64,000 bases of DNA from Emergencia sp. 1XD21-10. GTDB lineage: Bacteria > Bacillota > Clostridia > Peptostreptococcales > Anaerovoracaceae. The position numbers were made by a program, and so were the translations under genes. Below the pieces are notes generated by a model, which saw only the letters and a list, made by a program, of their open reading frames with translations, did not search any database and was not told where the DNA came from. Of this stretch, positions 54,985 to 63,126 are shown in pieces (the first letter of the stretch is position 1; every line of letters begins with the position of its first letter). The DNA is taken from positions 62,001 through 126,000 of the forward strand of contig NZ_QWEQ01000010.1 in NCBI RefSeq assembly GCF_009936045.1. Direction: 5' to 3'.

Positions 54985-56120
54985 AACCGGTAACTGTTTC
55001 ACAACTGAATGAATATATTTCCCGGGTAATCGGCACGGATCCGCTTCTTGGCGCTGTAGTAGTGAAAGGTGAAATTTCCAATTTGAAGTATCACGGCAGC
55101 GGACATGTGTACTTTTCCATTATAGACGCGACGAGCAAAATCAACTGTTTTTTACCACGGGATTACGCCATGAGCTTGCATTATCCACTGGAAGACGGCA
55201 TGGAAGTGACCTTGACTGGCAGTGTCAGTGTCTTTAAAAAGAATGGCACTTATTCTCTCTACGTAAAAATCGTGGAGGTTTCAGGGGAGGGAAACCTTGC
55301 TATCGCCTTTGAAAAGATGAAAGAAAAGCTGAGCAAGGAAGGACTCTTTGACCAGTCCCACAAGAAACCTATACCAAAGTATCCGAACAAAATCGGCATT
55401 GTAACTTCTGCCACGGGAGCGGCGGTCAAGGATATTCTCAAAATCTTAAAAGGCCGCAATCACCTTGTCGATGTGATGATCTTTCCGGTGCTTGTGCAGG
55501 GAGAGGCGGCTTCTGCGGATATTGCCGCTATGCTTGACTATATCAATGAGAATTTTGATGATATCGATACACTGATTGTAGGAAGGGGCGGCGGCTCTGC
55601 CGATGACCTTTGGGCATTTAACGAGGAAAACGTGGCGAGAGCCATTTATCGCTCGGAAATTCCTATTATCTCTGCTGTGGGACACGAAATAGACTTCACC
55701 ATAGCTGATCTTGTGGCGGATTTGCGGGCTGAGACTCCGACCGCAGCGGCGCAGCTTGTTGTACCCGATACGGAGCAAATGCGAAAGCAAATGGAAGATT
55801 TAAAGGAACATCTCTACATTCAGCTTTCCAACAAGCTGATGTATCACAGGCTGCTCATCGACAATCTGGCAAAGGAGATGAAAAACTGCTTAAATGGGCA
55901 GATTGCCAAGCTGGAGAATGAGCTTACACAGTCCAAACTGCTTCTTGAGGAGAACAATCCAACGCAGATTCTGGAAAATGGCTACAGCGTCCTTACAGAT
56001 GAGGATGGTAAAGTCATTTCCGCAATCAGCCAGCTTTGCGAAAAGCAAGAATATAAAATTACCCTGCAGGACGGTTTCGCCAAATGCAGGATTACAGAAA
56101 TAGGAGGAAACCAGCGATGA
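54975..56120 (+). CDS. xseA: Exonuclease VII large subunit
   Basis: The 381-residue product has the OB domain (GEISNLKYHGSGHVYFSIID), and the catalytic core (IVTSATGAAVKDILKIL, GRGGGSADDLWAFNEENVAR, SAVGHEIDFTIADLVADLRA, TPTAAAQL). It is shorter than the usual 450 residues because the coiled-coil C-terminal part is reduced. It cuts single-stranded DNA into short pieces. It overlaps the preceding gene by ten bases and xseB by four. Confidence 0.94.
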   Translation: MALKPVTVSQLNEYISRVIGTDPLLGAVVVKGEISNLKYHGSGHVYFSIIDATSKINCFLPRDYAMSLHYPLEDGMEVTLTGSVSVFKKNGTYSLYVKIVEVSGEGNLAIAFEKMKEKLSKEGLFDQSHKKPIPKYPNKIGIVTSATGAAVKDILKILKGRNHLVDVMIFPVLVQGEAASADIAAMLDYINENFDDIDTLIVGRGGGSADDLWAFNEENVARAIYRSEIPIISAVGHEIDFTIADLVADLRAETPTAAAQLVVPDTEQMRKQMEDLKEHLYIQLSNKLMYHRLLIDNLAKEMKNCLNGQIAKLENELTQSKLLLEENNPTQILENGYSVLTDEDGKVISAISQLCEKQEYKITLQDGFAKCRITEIGGNQR

Positions 56121-56305
56121 ATCAGGGGAATTTTGAAAAGGCGTTGCGTGAACTGCAGACTATGGCAGAAAAAATCAAATCTCAAGAGACAAGCCTTGAA
56201 GAAGCCATTTCCTGTTATGAGGAAGGCATGAAGTATTACAAAACCTGCAGCGATATTTTGGAACAAGCGAAACAGAAAATCGAAACCTTTGAAGGAGAGG
56301 TGTAA
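56117..56305 (+). CDS. xseB: Exonuclease VII small subunit
   Basis: A 62-residue helical protein with NFEKALRELQTMAEKIKSQE, SLEEAISCYEEGMKYYKTC, the XseB pattern. The start at 56117 has TAGGAGGAAA upstream and overlaps xseA (ATGA). A longer in-frame start at 56084 lies inside xseA. Confidence 0.94.
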   Translation: MNQGNFEKALRELQTMAEKIKSQETSLEEAISCYEEGMKYYKTCSDILEQAKQKIETFEGEV

Positions 56306-56308
56306 CCC

Positions 56309-57205
56309 ATGATGCGAGAAAATTATGATGAATACAAAGAAATGATTAACGAGTACCTATTGGATTTTATGCCGAGCATTGACACCAAGAGCAGCGTTCT
56401 CTATGACTCAATGAAGTATTCCTTGATGGCTGGCGGAAAGCGGATACGGTCTGTGCTGCTTTTAGCTGCCTGTGAGTTTGCAGGTGGAAACGCAAAAGAC
56501 GCATTGCCTTATGCCTGCGCTATCGAGTACATTCACACCTATTCTTTAATTCATGACGATTTGCCGGCTATGGATAACGATGATTTACGCCGCGGCATTC
56601 CGACCAATCACAAGGTCTTTGGCGACGGCATTGCGGTACTTGCCGGGGACGGTCTTCTGACCACTGCTTTTGAAATTATGAGCAAGGACATGTTCTTGTT
56701 CTTTGATAATATGAAGGAGTTAAAAAAACGTATCAACGCATCCTACACCATCGTCAAGCACTCCGGCGTGCAGGGCATGGTCGCAGGGCAGGCTTCGGAT
56801 ATAGACTCCGAACACAAACAATGCTCCAACGAAATGCTGGAATACATTCACATCAATAAAACAGGAGCCCTGATTGTAGCAGCCATCAGAGCAGGACTTT
56901 ACCTTGGCGGCGCTGACGAAGAGATGATGAAAGATTTGACCTGCTATGCGGAGAATCTGGGGCTTGCTTACCAGATTGCCGACGATATTTTAGACATCAA
57001 AGGCAATGTAGAAGAACTGGGCAAAAACACCGGAAAAGACGCAGAATGTGAAAAAATTACCTATGTTGCCTTAAACGGCATGGAGGCTTCAGAGCAGCGC
57101 CTCAAAGAATTGACCATAAACGCTGTGGAATCCATTGAAAAATATTACGACAATGCGGAGTTTTTCAGAGATTTGGTTTTGAGACTGGAAAACCGCACAA
57201 AATAA
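56309..57205 (+). CDS. ispA: Polyprenyl (farnesyl/geranyl) diphosphate synthase
   Basis: The 298-residue product has the first Asp-rich motif DDLPAMDNDDLRRG and the second ADDILDIKG, with GGKRIRSVLLLAAC at the N-terminus. It condenses IPP with allylic diphosphates, most likely giving farnesyl diphosphate. It is followed by dxs, so both ends of the isoprenoid pathway are in one operon. Confidence 0.94.
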   Translation: MMRENYDEYKEMINEYLLDFMPSIDTKSSVLYDSMKYSLMAGGKRIRSVLLLAACEFAGGNAKDALPYACAIEYIHTYSLIHDDLPAMDNDDLRRGIPTNHKVFGDGIAVLAGDGLLTTAFEIMSKDMFLFFDNMKELKKRINASYTIVKHSGVQGMVAGQASDIDSEHKQCSNEMLEYIHINKTGALIVAAIRAGLYLGGADEEMMKDLTCYAENLGLAYQIADDILDIKGNVEELGKNTGKDAECEKITYVALNGMEASEQRLKELTINAVESIEKYYDNAEFFRDLVLRLENRTK

Positions 57206-57226
57206 AGGATAAAACGGAGAATTTGA

Positions 57227-59071
57227 ATGAGTAATGAACTGGAACAGTATCAGTTTCCGGACGACCTGAAAAAGATGGACAAGGATGAGCTGTCTCTTTT
57301 GAGTTATGCTATACGGGATTTTTTATTAGATAAGGTATCAAAGACAGGAGGCCATTTGGCCTCCAATCTTGGCGTAGTGGAACTAACGATTGCTTTGCAC
57401 AAGGTCTTTGACAGCCCGAAGGACAAAATTATTTGGGATGTAGGGCACCAGTCCTACGTACACAAAATTTTAACCGGACGAGCTTCAGAATTCGACCATT
57501 TGCGCCAGATGGGCGGAATCAGCGGATTTCCAAAGACTAAGGAAAGTGTTCACGACGTGTATGAGACTGGACATTCCAGTACCTCAATTTCCGCTGCTGC
57601 GGGCATGGCTGCTGCGAGAGATCTAAAAGGCGAAGACCATGAAGTCATTGCAGTCATCGGTGATGGTTCTCTCACCGGCGGTATGGCATATGAAGCATTG
57701 AACAATGTAGGGGCTTCTAAGTCCAAAATGATTGTGGTGCTCAATGACAACGGCATGTCTATTTCAAGAAACATTGGCGGCGTATCGCAGCATCTGTCGA
57801 AGCTTCGGACCTCTAACAGTTATCTTCATGCAAAAAAAGCTATCAAGAAAGCACTGGGCAGCATTCCTGTCATCGGAAACGATATCAGTTCCAATTTGGC
57901 GCATGCAAAGGACAGGTTAAAATATGCGTTGCTGTCAGGGGGCGTCATCTTTGAAGAACTGGGATTTACCTATTTGGGACCGGTGGACGGACATAATCTG
58001 GAGGAACTTTTAGATGTGCTGCAGATCGCAAAGAATATTGACGGCCCAGTTTTCATCCATATTATAACAAAAAAAGGAAAAGGCTATCGGACGGCGGAAA
58101 TTAATCCCAATAAATTTCACGGAATCGGACCTTTCAATCCGGAAACCGGCGCTGCTCTGCAGCAGGCAGAGCGAACCTACTCCAAAGTCTTTGGCAGTGC
58201 TTTAGTGGGGCTTGCTGAGGAAGACGAACGAATTGTTGCTATTTCTGCTGCCATGTGTGATGCTACAGGTCTCGGGGCTTTTGCAAAGCGGTATCCGACC
58301 AGATTTTTTGATGTAGGTATCGCAGAAGCTCATGGCGTAACTTTTGCAGCAGGTCTTGCAAAAGCCGGTATGAAGCCGGTGGTTGCCATCTATTCCTCTT
58401 TCTTGCAAAGAGGGTACGATCAGATTATTGAGGATGTCTGTCTGCAGAAACTGCCAGTAGTCTTTGCCATCGACAGGGCAGGGATTGTAGGCGCGGACGG
58501 AGAAACACACCATGGTGTTTTCGACCTTTCATATTTGAGATCGATTCCAAATATGACCGTGTTGACTCCAAGAGACGGTACTCAGCTTTGCACTATGCTG
58601 AGTTATGCACTCTCCCTTGGTACACCTGTAGCAATTCGCTATCCGAGAGGCGTCTGCGACTTTGATACTGCAAATCTGATGCCGTATGCCGGAGAAAACC
58701 GACGCAAGACAAAAGGTAAAGACGTTGATATCTGGGCAGTGGGGAAGATGACCACTGTTGCAGAGGAGGTCCGGGTGGTTCTTTTGGAGAAAGGAATTGA
58801 AGCAGGCATCATCGAAGTAGGCTGTGTAAAGCCGATGGATTTGTCTTGCCTTGAAAAAAATAAAACAATTGTAACCTTAGAAGATAATCTCCTTGCCGGA
58901 GGCTTTGGCGAAGGATTTCGGGCAGAGACAGGGTGCAGTGATGTACTCAGTTTTGGATGGCCTGCCCAGTTTATAGAACATGGTAGCTGTGACGATTTGT
59001 ATCATAAGTACGGACTTGATACGGCGTCCATTGCAGAAAGGATTTGTGAACACCTTGAAAGAAAGGCTTGA
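57227..59071 (+). CDS. dxs: 1-deoxy-D-xylulose-5-phosphate synthase
   Basis: The 614-residue TPP enzyme makes DXP from pyruvate and glyceraldehyde-3-phosphate, the first MEP-pathway step. It has GGHLASNLGVVELTIALHKV, DVGHQSYVHKILTGR, VIGDGSLTGGMAYEALNN, GVTFAAGLAKAGMKP and DRAGIVGADGETHHGVFDLS. Its last 26 bases overlap tlyA. Confidence 0.96.
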   Translation: MSNELEQYQFPDDLKKMDKDELSLLSYAIRDFLLDKVSKTGGHLASNLGVVELTIALHKVFDSPKDKIIWDVGHQSYVHKILTGRASEFDHLRQMGGISGFPKTKESVHDVYETGHSSTSISAAAGMAAARDLKGEDHEVIAVIGDGSLTGGMAYEALNNVGASKSKMIVVLNDNGMSISRNIGGVSQHLSKLRTSNSYLHAKKAIKKALGSIPVIGNDISSNLAHAKDRLKYALLSGGVIFEELGFTYLGPVDGHNLEELLDVLQIAKNIDGPVFIHIITKKGKGYRTAEINPNKFHGIGPFNPETGAALQQAERTYSKVFGSALVGLAEEDERIVAISAAMCDATGLGAFAKRYPTRFFDVGIAEAHGVTFAAGLAKAGMKPVVAIYSSFLQRGYDQIIEDVCLQKLPVVFAIDRAGIVGADGETHHGVFDLSYLRSIPNMTVLTPRDGTQLCTMLSYALSLGTPVAIRYPRGVCDFDTANLMPYAGENRRKTKGKDVDIWAVGKMTTVAEEVRVVLLEKGIEAGIIEVGCVKPMDLSCLEKNKTIVTLEDNLLAGGFGEGFRAETGCSDVLSFGWPAQFIEHGSCDDLYHKYGLDTASIAERICEHLERKA

Positions 59072-59852
59072 TATTTTATTAGTAAAAAAAGGATATTATC
59101 AGTCCCGCGAGCGGGCAAAAGCTGCCATCATGGCAGGGATTGTCTATGTCGATGGACAGCGCAGCGATAAAGCGGGAAATCAGGTAGATACGGAGGCAGA
59201 GATTTTCGTAAAAGAGAATCTCTGTCCTTATGTGAGCAGAGGCGGCTTGAAACTTGAAAAGTCTATGGGGCATTTTAATCTGCAACTTAATGGGGCAGTC
59301 TGCATGGACATCGGTGCCTCCACTGGCGGCTTTACCGACTGCATGCTGCAAAACGGTGCTTCCAAAGTTTATGCCATCGATGTGGGCTATGGACAGCTGG
59401 ACTGGAAACTTCGAAATGACGAGAGAGTCGTCAATATGGAAAAATGTAACGTCCGCTATCTGGATACCGATTTGATTGCAGAACCTATCAATTTTATCAG
59501 TATTGATGTGTCATTTATTTCTCTGCGGTTGATTTTTCCTGTGGCGGCTGCTGTTCTTGCAGATGCCGGGGAGATCGTCTGCCTCGTAAAGCCGCAGTTT
59601 GAAGCCGGAAGAGAGCAGGTTGGCAAAAAAGGTATTGTCAGAGATCGAAATGTTCACAGAGAAGTCATCGAAAATGTGATTTCTTATGGGGAGGCTAACG
59701 GTCTATATGCCCATGGTTTGACATTTTCTCCGGTTACCGGCGCAAAAGGTAATATAGAATATCTTTTACATCTTTCCAAATCAAGGGAAATGTGTTATAA
59801 TGTATCATGTATACAAGAAGTGGTTGAAAACTCTCATGCAGAGTTAGAATAA
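59046..59852 (+). CDS. tlyA: TlyA-family rRNA methyltransferase
   Basis: The 268-residue product has an N-terminal S4 domain (KERLDILLVKKGYYQSRERA) and a FtsJ-like methyltransferase domain (MDIGASTGGFTDCMLQNGA, VKPQFEAGREQVGKKGIVRD). Members 2'-O-methylate rRNA in some bacteria; several were named hemolysins. The start is GTG at 59046 with AAAGGA upstream, overlapping dxs. In many Firmicutes argR and recN follow; here an aminotransferase does. Confidence 0.9.
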   Translation: MNTLKERLDILLVKKGYYQSRERAKAAIMAGIVYVDGQRSDKAGNQVDTEAEIFVKENLCPYVSRGGLKLEKSMGHFNLQLNGAVCMDIGASTGGFTDCMLQNGASKVYAIDVGYGQLDWKLRNDERVVNMEKCNVRYLDTDLIAEPINFISIDVSFISLRLIFPVAAAVLADAGEIVCLVKPQFEAGREQVGKKGIVRDRNVHREVIENVISYGEANGLYAHGLTFSPVTGAKGNIEYLLHLSKSREMCYNVSCIQEVVENSHAELE

Positions 59853-59891
59853 GCACGTATATTTTTTAGGAAAACAAGGAGATCGAGAGAA

Positions 59892-61082
59892 ATGAAATTA
59901 TCAAACAAAGTGGAAGCAATGCAGTTTTCACCAATCAGAAAATTCAACCCGATTGCACAGAAAGCAAAGGACGCAGGTAAGAAAGTTTATCACCTGAACA
60001 TCGGTCAGCCGGACGTAGAAACACCGGCATGCTTTATGGATGCAATCAGAGCTTATGAAAACAAAGTAATCGCTTATGCTGAATCCGGCGGTATTACTGA
60101 ACTGCAGGACGCTGTATCTGATTACTTCAAAACTTACGGTATGGAAATCGGCAGAAACGATATGATCGTTACAACCGGTGGTTCTGAAGCACTGACCATG
60201 ACTTTCCTGGCACTGCTCAATGAAGGTGACGAAGTTCTCATCGCAGAACCGTTCTATACCAACTACCATACATTTGCTACTTCTGCAGGCGGTAAGGTTG
60301 TTCCTATTACTACAAAAGCAGAGGAAGGCTATCATTATGCAAAGAGAGAGCAGATTGAACCGCTGATTACAGAAAAAACGAAGGCTATCTGCTGCATTAA
60401 CCCAGGTAATCCAACCGGTACTGTACTTACTAAAGAAGAAATGCAGTTGATCGGCGATATCGCAAAGGAACACGACCTGTGGATTATCGCGGACGAAGTA
60501 TACAGAGAATTTGCTTATGACGGAAGAGAAGCCGTTTCCTTCGGTCAGGTCAAGGACGTAGAAGACAGAGTTATCATCATTGACTCCGTTTCCAAGAGAT
60601 TCTCCGCTTGCGGCGCAAGAATCGGTCTGCTGGTTTCCAAGAATCAGGAATTTATGCAGAGCGTGATGAAGATTGCACAGGGCAGACTTTGCGTATCCAC
60701 CGTTGACCAGGTTGGCGCTGCTGCACTGTTTAAACTGCCAGCTTCTTACTACGATGAAGTAAAAGCTGAATACTGCGGAAGAAGAGACGTCGTATACGAA
60801 GAACTGATGAAGATTCCTGGCGTTGTTTGCAGAAAGCCTGGCGGCGCATTCTATATGACTGCAAAACTTCCTGTGGACAGTGTAGAAGACTTCCTGATGT
60901 TCCTTCTGACTGAGTTTGAAGATAACGGTGAAACTGTTATGTTTGCACCTGCTGAAGGTTTCTATGCAACACCAGGTCTTGGTAAAGATGAAATGCGTAT
61001 CGCATACGTGCTGAATCAGGCAGATATGAGAAGAGGCGTAGAGCTGATCAGATTGGGAATCGAGGCTTATAACAAGAGATAA
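59892..61082 (+). CDS. Class I aminotransferase (aspartate aminotransferase-like)
   Basis: The 396-residue PLP enzyme has NIGQPDVETPACFMDAI, CINPGNPTGTVLTKEEM, IADEVYREFAYDG and the PLP lysine in DSVSKRFSACGARIG. C-terminal Arg is in AEGFYATPGLGKDEMRIAY. The variant SKRFSACG (usual SKTFSMTG) places it in a subfamily of unclear specificity, so an aspartate or other amino-acid role is uncertain. GGAGATCGAGAGAA provides the ribosome site. It follows tlyA by 39 bases. Confidence 0.88.
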   Translation: MKLSNKVEAMQFSPIRKFNPIAQKAKDAGKKVYHLNIGQPDVETPACFMDAIRAYENKVIAYAESGGITELQDAVSDYFKTYGMEIGRNDMIVTTGGSEALTMTFLALLNEGDEVLIAEPFYTNYHTFATSAGGKVVPITTKAEEGYHYAKREQIEPLITEKTKAICCINPGNPTGTVLTKEEMQLIGDIAKEHDLWIIADEVYREFAYDGREAVSFGQVKDVEDRVIIIDSVSKRFSACGARIGLLVSKNQEFMQSVMKIAQGRLCVSTVDQVGAAALFKLPASYYDEVKAEYCGRRDVVYEELMKIPGVVCRKPGGAFYMTAKLPVDSVEDFLMFLLTEFEDNGETVMFAPAEGFYATPGLGKDEMRIAYVLNQADMRRGVELIRLGIEAYNKR

Positions 61083-61169
61083 GCACTGCGAGAGTACCAA
61101 GCTGCAGAATCTGCATAAGCTGTGGAACATTGTAATCCGAGAAGTTTGTGCATCGACTCAGCGGCTGCC

Positions 61170-61357
61170 TTGACAAAATTGACAAAAAATCATGATTTAG
61201 TCAATTCTGTCAAAGAAATCGGGTTAAAACATTGCTAAAATTGACAGATTCTAAGATTCTTGTCAATTCTGTCAAAAACTTCGAGAAAATTGAGGGAAAT
61301 TGAGGTGTTTTTACCTGATTTATTGACAAAAAACGAAAAATATTTTGATTTTGTCAA
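61170..61357. repeat. Array of TTGACA/TGTCAA repeats
   Basis: In 190 bases there are four TTGACA (61170, 61179, 61241, 61323) and four TGTCAA (61208, 61261, 61270, 61352), arranged as inverted pairs facing each other across spacers. Several pairs are extended, for example ATTGACA and TGTCAAT. One ORF of about 66 residues can be drawn through it but has no support. It may be a set of operators or a short repeat cluster between the aminotransferase and the GNAT gene. Confidence 0.7.
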
Positions 61358-61434
61358 TGTTGATAAAAAAGATAAGCAAGGGGCATGGATAATTCTGTGT
61401 CCCTTTTGTTTTAAATGGAAGGTAGTGTATATAA

Positions 61435-61890
61435 ATGGAAATCAAAACAATTTGCGATAATCCACAGCTTTTAGTCGAAGCTGCCTCTTGGTTTTCGGAC
61501 AAATGGGGCGTGCCTTTAGAAGCATACATGGAAAGTATGAAAGCATATATTGGTAATCCTGTCGGAATTCCGAAATGGTTTGTTATTTTAGATGAGAAAG
61601 AGAGTACTATTGCCGGCGCAGGTATCATCGAAAATGACTTTCATCAGAGAAAGGATTTAACTCCAAACCTGTGCGCGCTGTTTGTTGAACCGCCCTATCG
61701 AAAACAAGGTTTAGCGAAAAAGCTGATGGATTTTGCGAGAAAAGAAACCCAAGCAGCAGGTTTTGACAAACTATATCTCATCACAGATCATACTGAATTC
61801 TACGAGAAATGCGGCTGGGCGTTCTATGGAATCATCAAAGAAGACGATGGGGCCGAGATTCGTATGTACGAAACAAAAACCGGATTTTGA
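61435..61890 (+). CDS. GNAT-family N-acetyltransferase
   Basis: The 151-residue product has the GNAT acetyl-CoA loop CALFVEPPYRKQGLAKKLMDFA and a C-terminal FYEKCGWAFYG. Substrate unknown. AAGG lies near the start. The promoter region upstream contains the TTGACA/TGTCAA array. Confidence 0.9.
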   Translation: MEIKTICDNPQLLVEAASWFSDKWGVPLEAYMESMKAYIGNPVGIPKWFVILDEKESTIAGAGIIENDFHQRKDLTPNLCALFVEPPYRKQGLAKKLMDFARKETQAAGFDKLYLITDHTEFYEKCGWAFYGIIKEDDGAEIRMYETKTGF

Positions 61891-61911
61891 CTTTTATTAT
61901 AGCGTGTTTTT

Positions 61912-61920
61912 TGGTATAAT
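61912..61920 (+). promoter_or_regulatory. Extended -10 promoter for the DUF3791/DUF3990 operon
   Basis: TGGTATAAT, 30 bases before the first gene, is an extended -10; no convincing -35 at the proper distance. The surrounding TTTTTTGGTATAAT is identical to that before the Fe-S operon. Confidence 0.5.
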
Positions 61921-61949
61921 TAAGTATTATAGGAAATGGAGATGAGGAA

Positions 61950-62195
61950 ATGGCGTCTAGAGAAAAAGAACATGACATCAGCCAAGAGGAACTTGAATTT
62001 GCTGTATTTTGTGTTGAGAATCTGGAAAAGAAACTAAGTGTAGGCAGCCAGAGGATATTTAAGGCTTTTACGGAAGACAGCGATATTCTTTATAGTTACA
62101 TTATCCCAAATTATCCGATTCTTCATACCCAGAGCAAAGAATATATTTTAGAAGACATTCTGTCGCTCCTGAACGAAAAAGGAATAAAAATATGA
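61950..62195 (+). CDS. DUF3791 protein, copy 1
   Basis: The 81-residue product has ELEFAVFCVENLEKKLS and the typical end SYIIPNYPILHTQSKEYILEDI. DUF3791 proteins are small helical proteins usually next to DUF3990. Their function is unknown; an antitoxin-like or partner role is inferred from the pairing. The stop overlaps the start of the DUF3990 gene. GAGATGAGG provides the ribosome site. Confidence 0.85.
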   Translation: MASREKEHDISQEELEFAVFCVENLEKKLSVGSQRIFKAFTEDSDILYSYIIPNYPILHTQSKEYILEDILSLLNEKGIKI

Positions 62196-62665
62196 TTTTA
62201 TACCATGGTTCTAATACAGAAATTAAATACCCCGATATTCAGTTTTCTAGATTGAATGTAGATTTTGGAAAAGGGTTTTATACGACACCGATTCTGGCAC
62301 AGGCTGAAAACTGGTGTCAAAAATTTAAGCGGCGTGACCAGCAGGCCATTCTCAACCAGTATCAGTTTTGTGAGTTAGAAAGTCATCAATTCAAGATATT
62401 GAGATTTGAAAGTTACTCTGAATCCTGGTTGGATTTTGTTTTGGCGTGCAGAAACGGTCAGGACAAGACCGACTATGATATGGTAATCGGCGGTGTTGCC
62501 AACGATAAAGTATTCAATACGATAGAGCTGTATTTCGATGGTTTAATCGACAAAACTGAAGCTCTGAAACGGCTGAAATTTGAGGATCCAAACCTGCAAA
62601 TTTGTTTTAGAAGTCAAGATATGATAGAAAAATGCTTGAAATTTGAAAGGAGTGATTCGATATGA
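62192..62665 (+). CDS. DUF3990 protein, ADP-ribosyltransferase-like
   Basis: The 157-residue product has LYHGSNTEIKYPDI, DFGKGFYTTPILAQAENWC and VANDKVFNTIELYFDGLI. The YHGS...GFYTT arrangement is reminiscent of ADP-ribosyltransferase folds (His, Tyr and a later Glu, here probably in the TIELY strand). A toxin or effector activity that modifies a cellular target with NAD is inferred, not demonstrated. The gene overlaps both flanking DUF3791 genes by four bases, showing tight translational coupling. Confidence 0.82.
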   Translation: MILYHGSNTEIKYPDIQFSRLNVDFGKGFYTTPILAQAENWCQKFKRRDQQAILNQYQFCELESHQFKILRFESYSESWLDFVLACRNGQDKTDYDMVIGGVANDKVFNTIELYFDGLIDKTEALKRLKFEDPNLQICFRSQDMIEKCLKFERSDSI

Positions 62666-62892
62666 ATGCAAATCCCATTTTGCTGCAGATGAAATACGCC
62701 CGTGTTATCAGCCGCTTTGCAGCACTTTCAAATATAACAAAGCGTGAAGCATTATCGTTTTTTTATCATTCAAAGACTTATGAGCTTCTAAGTGAAGGCG
62801 TTTCCGATATGCACTGCATGAGCGATCAGTATTTGGCAGAGGATTTATATTTTGAAAAACTAAATGGATATTCGGAGAAATTTTATGAGTAA
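62662..62892 (+). CDS. DUF3791 protein, copy 2
   Basis: The 76-residue product has QMKYARVISRFAALSNITKREALSF-type start and YHSKTYELLSEGVSDMHCMS. It belongs to the same small helical family as copies 1 and 3 but is distinct in sequence. GAAAGGAG precedes the start. It overlaps the DUF3990 gene (ATGA). Confidence 0.78.
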   Translation: MNANPILLQMKYARVISRFAALSNITKREALSFFYHSKTYELLSEGVSDMHCMSDQYLAEDLYFEKLNGYSEKFYE

Positions 62893-63126
62893 GCTATCTT
62901 TTCAAACTTTCTGCTCATCGTAGAGATGATTGCAAAGGAATTTCAAATAACTGAGGAGCAGGCGCTGGAACGATTTTATAAGTCTAACACAGGTGCGCTG
63001 CTTGCCGACGACGAAACCGGACTGTATGGACAATCTCCTCTATACATTTTCGGACTATTTTTAGAAGAAATGAACTATAAAAAAGGAGTAATACTTTCAT
63101 GGCAAAAAACAAGCTATCACCAATGA
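62885..63126 (+). pseudogene. DUF3791 protein, copy 3, apparently frameshifted
   Basis: An ATG at 62885 overlaps the stop of copy 2 (ATGAGTAA) and encodes MSKLSFQT before running out of frame and ending at a TAG. One base lower the frame continues FLLIVEMIAKEFQITEEQAL and SPLYIFGLFLEEM to 63126. Adding one T to the run at 62908-62910 would give a whole protein of about 80 residues, the size of copy 1. An internal ATG at 62926 could give 66 residues without the N-terminus but has no good ribosome site. The 3' end overlaps mutS. Confidence 0.65.

Noticed and set aside
59928-61130. 400-codon minus-strand ORF opposite the aminotransferase
   Set aside because: It is a long shadow of the strongly supported plus-strand gene; composition is Cys/Phe/Ser-rich without any family pattern.
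61260-61460. 66-codon ORF through the TTGACA/TGTCAA array
   Set aside because: It starts in a repeat, has no ribosome site and no protein-like pattern, and overlaps the GNAT start.
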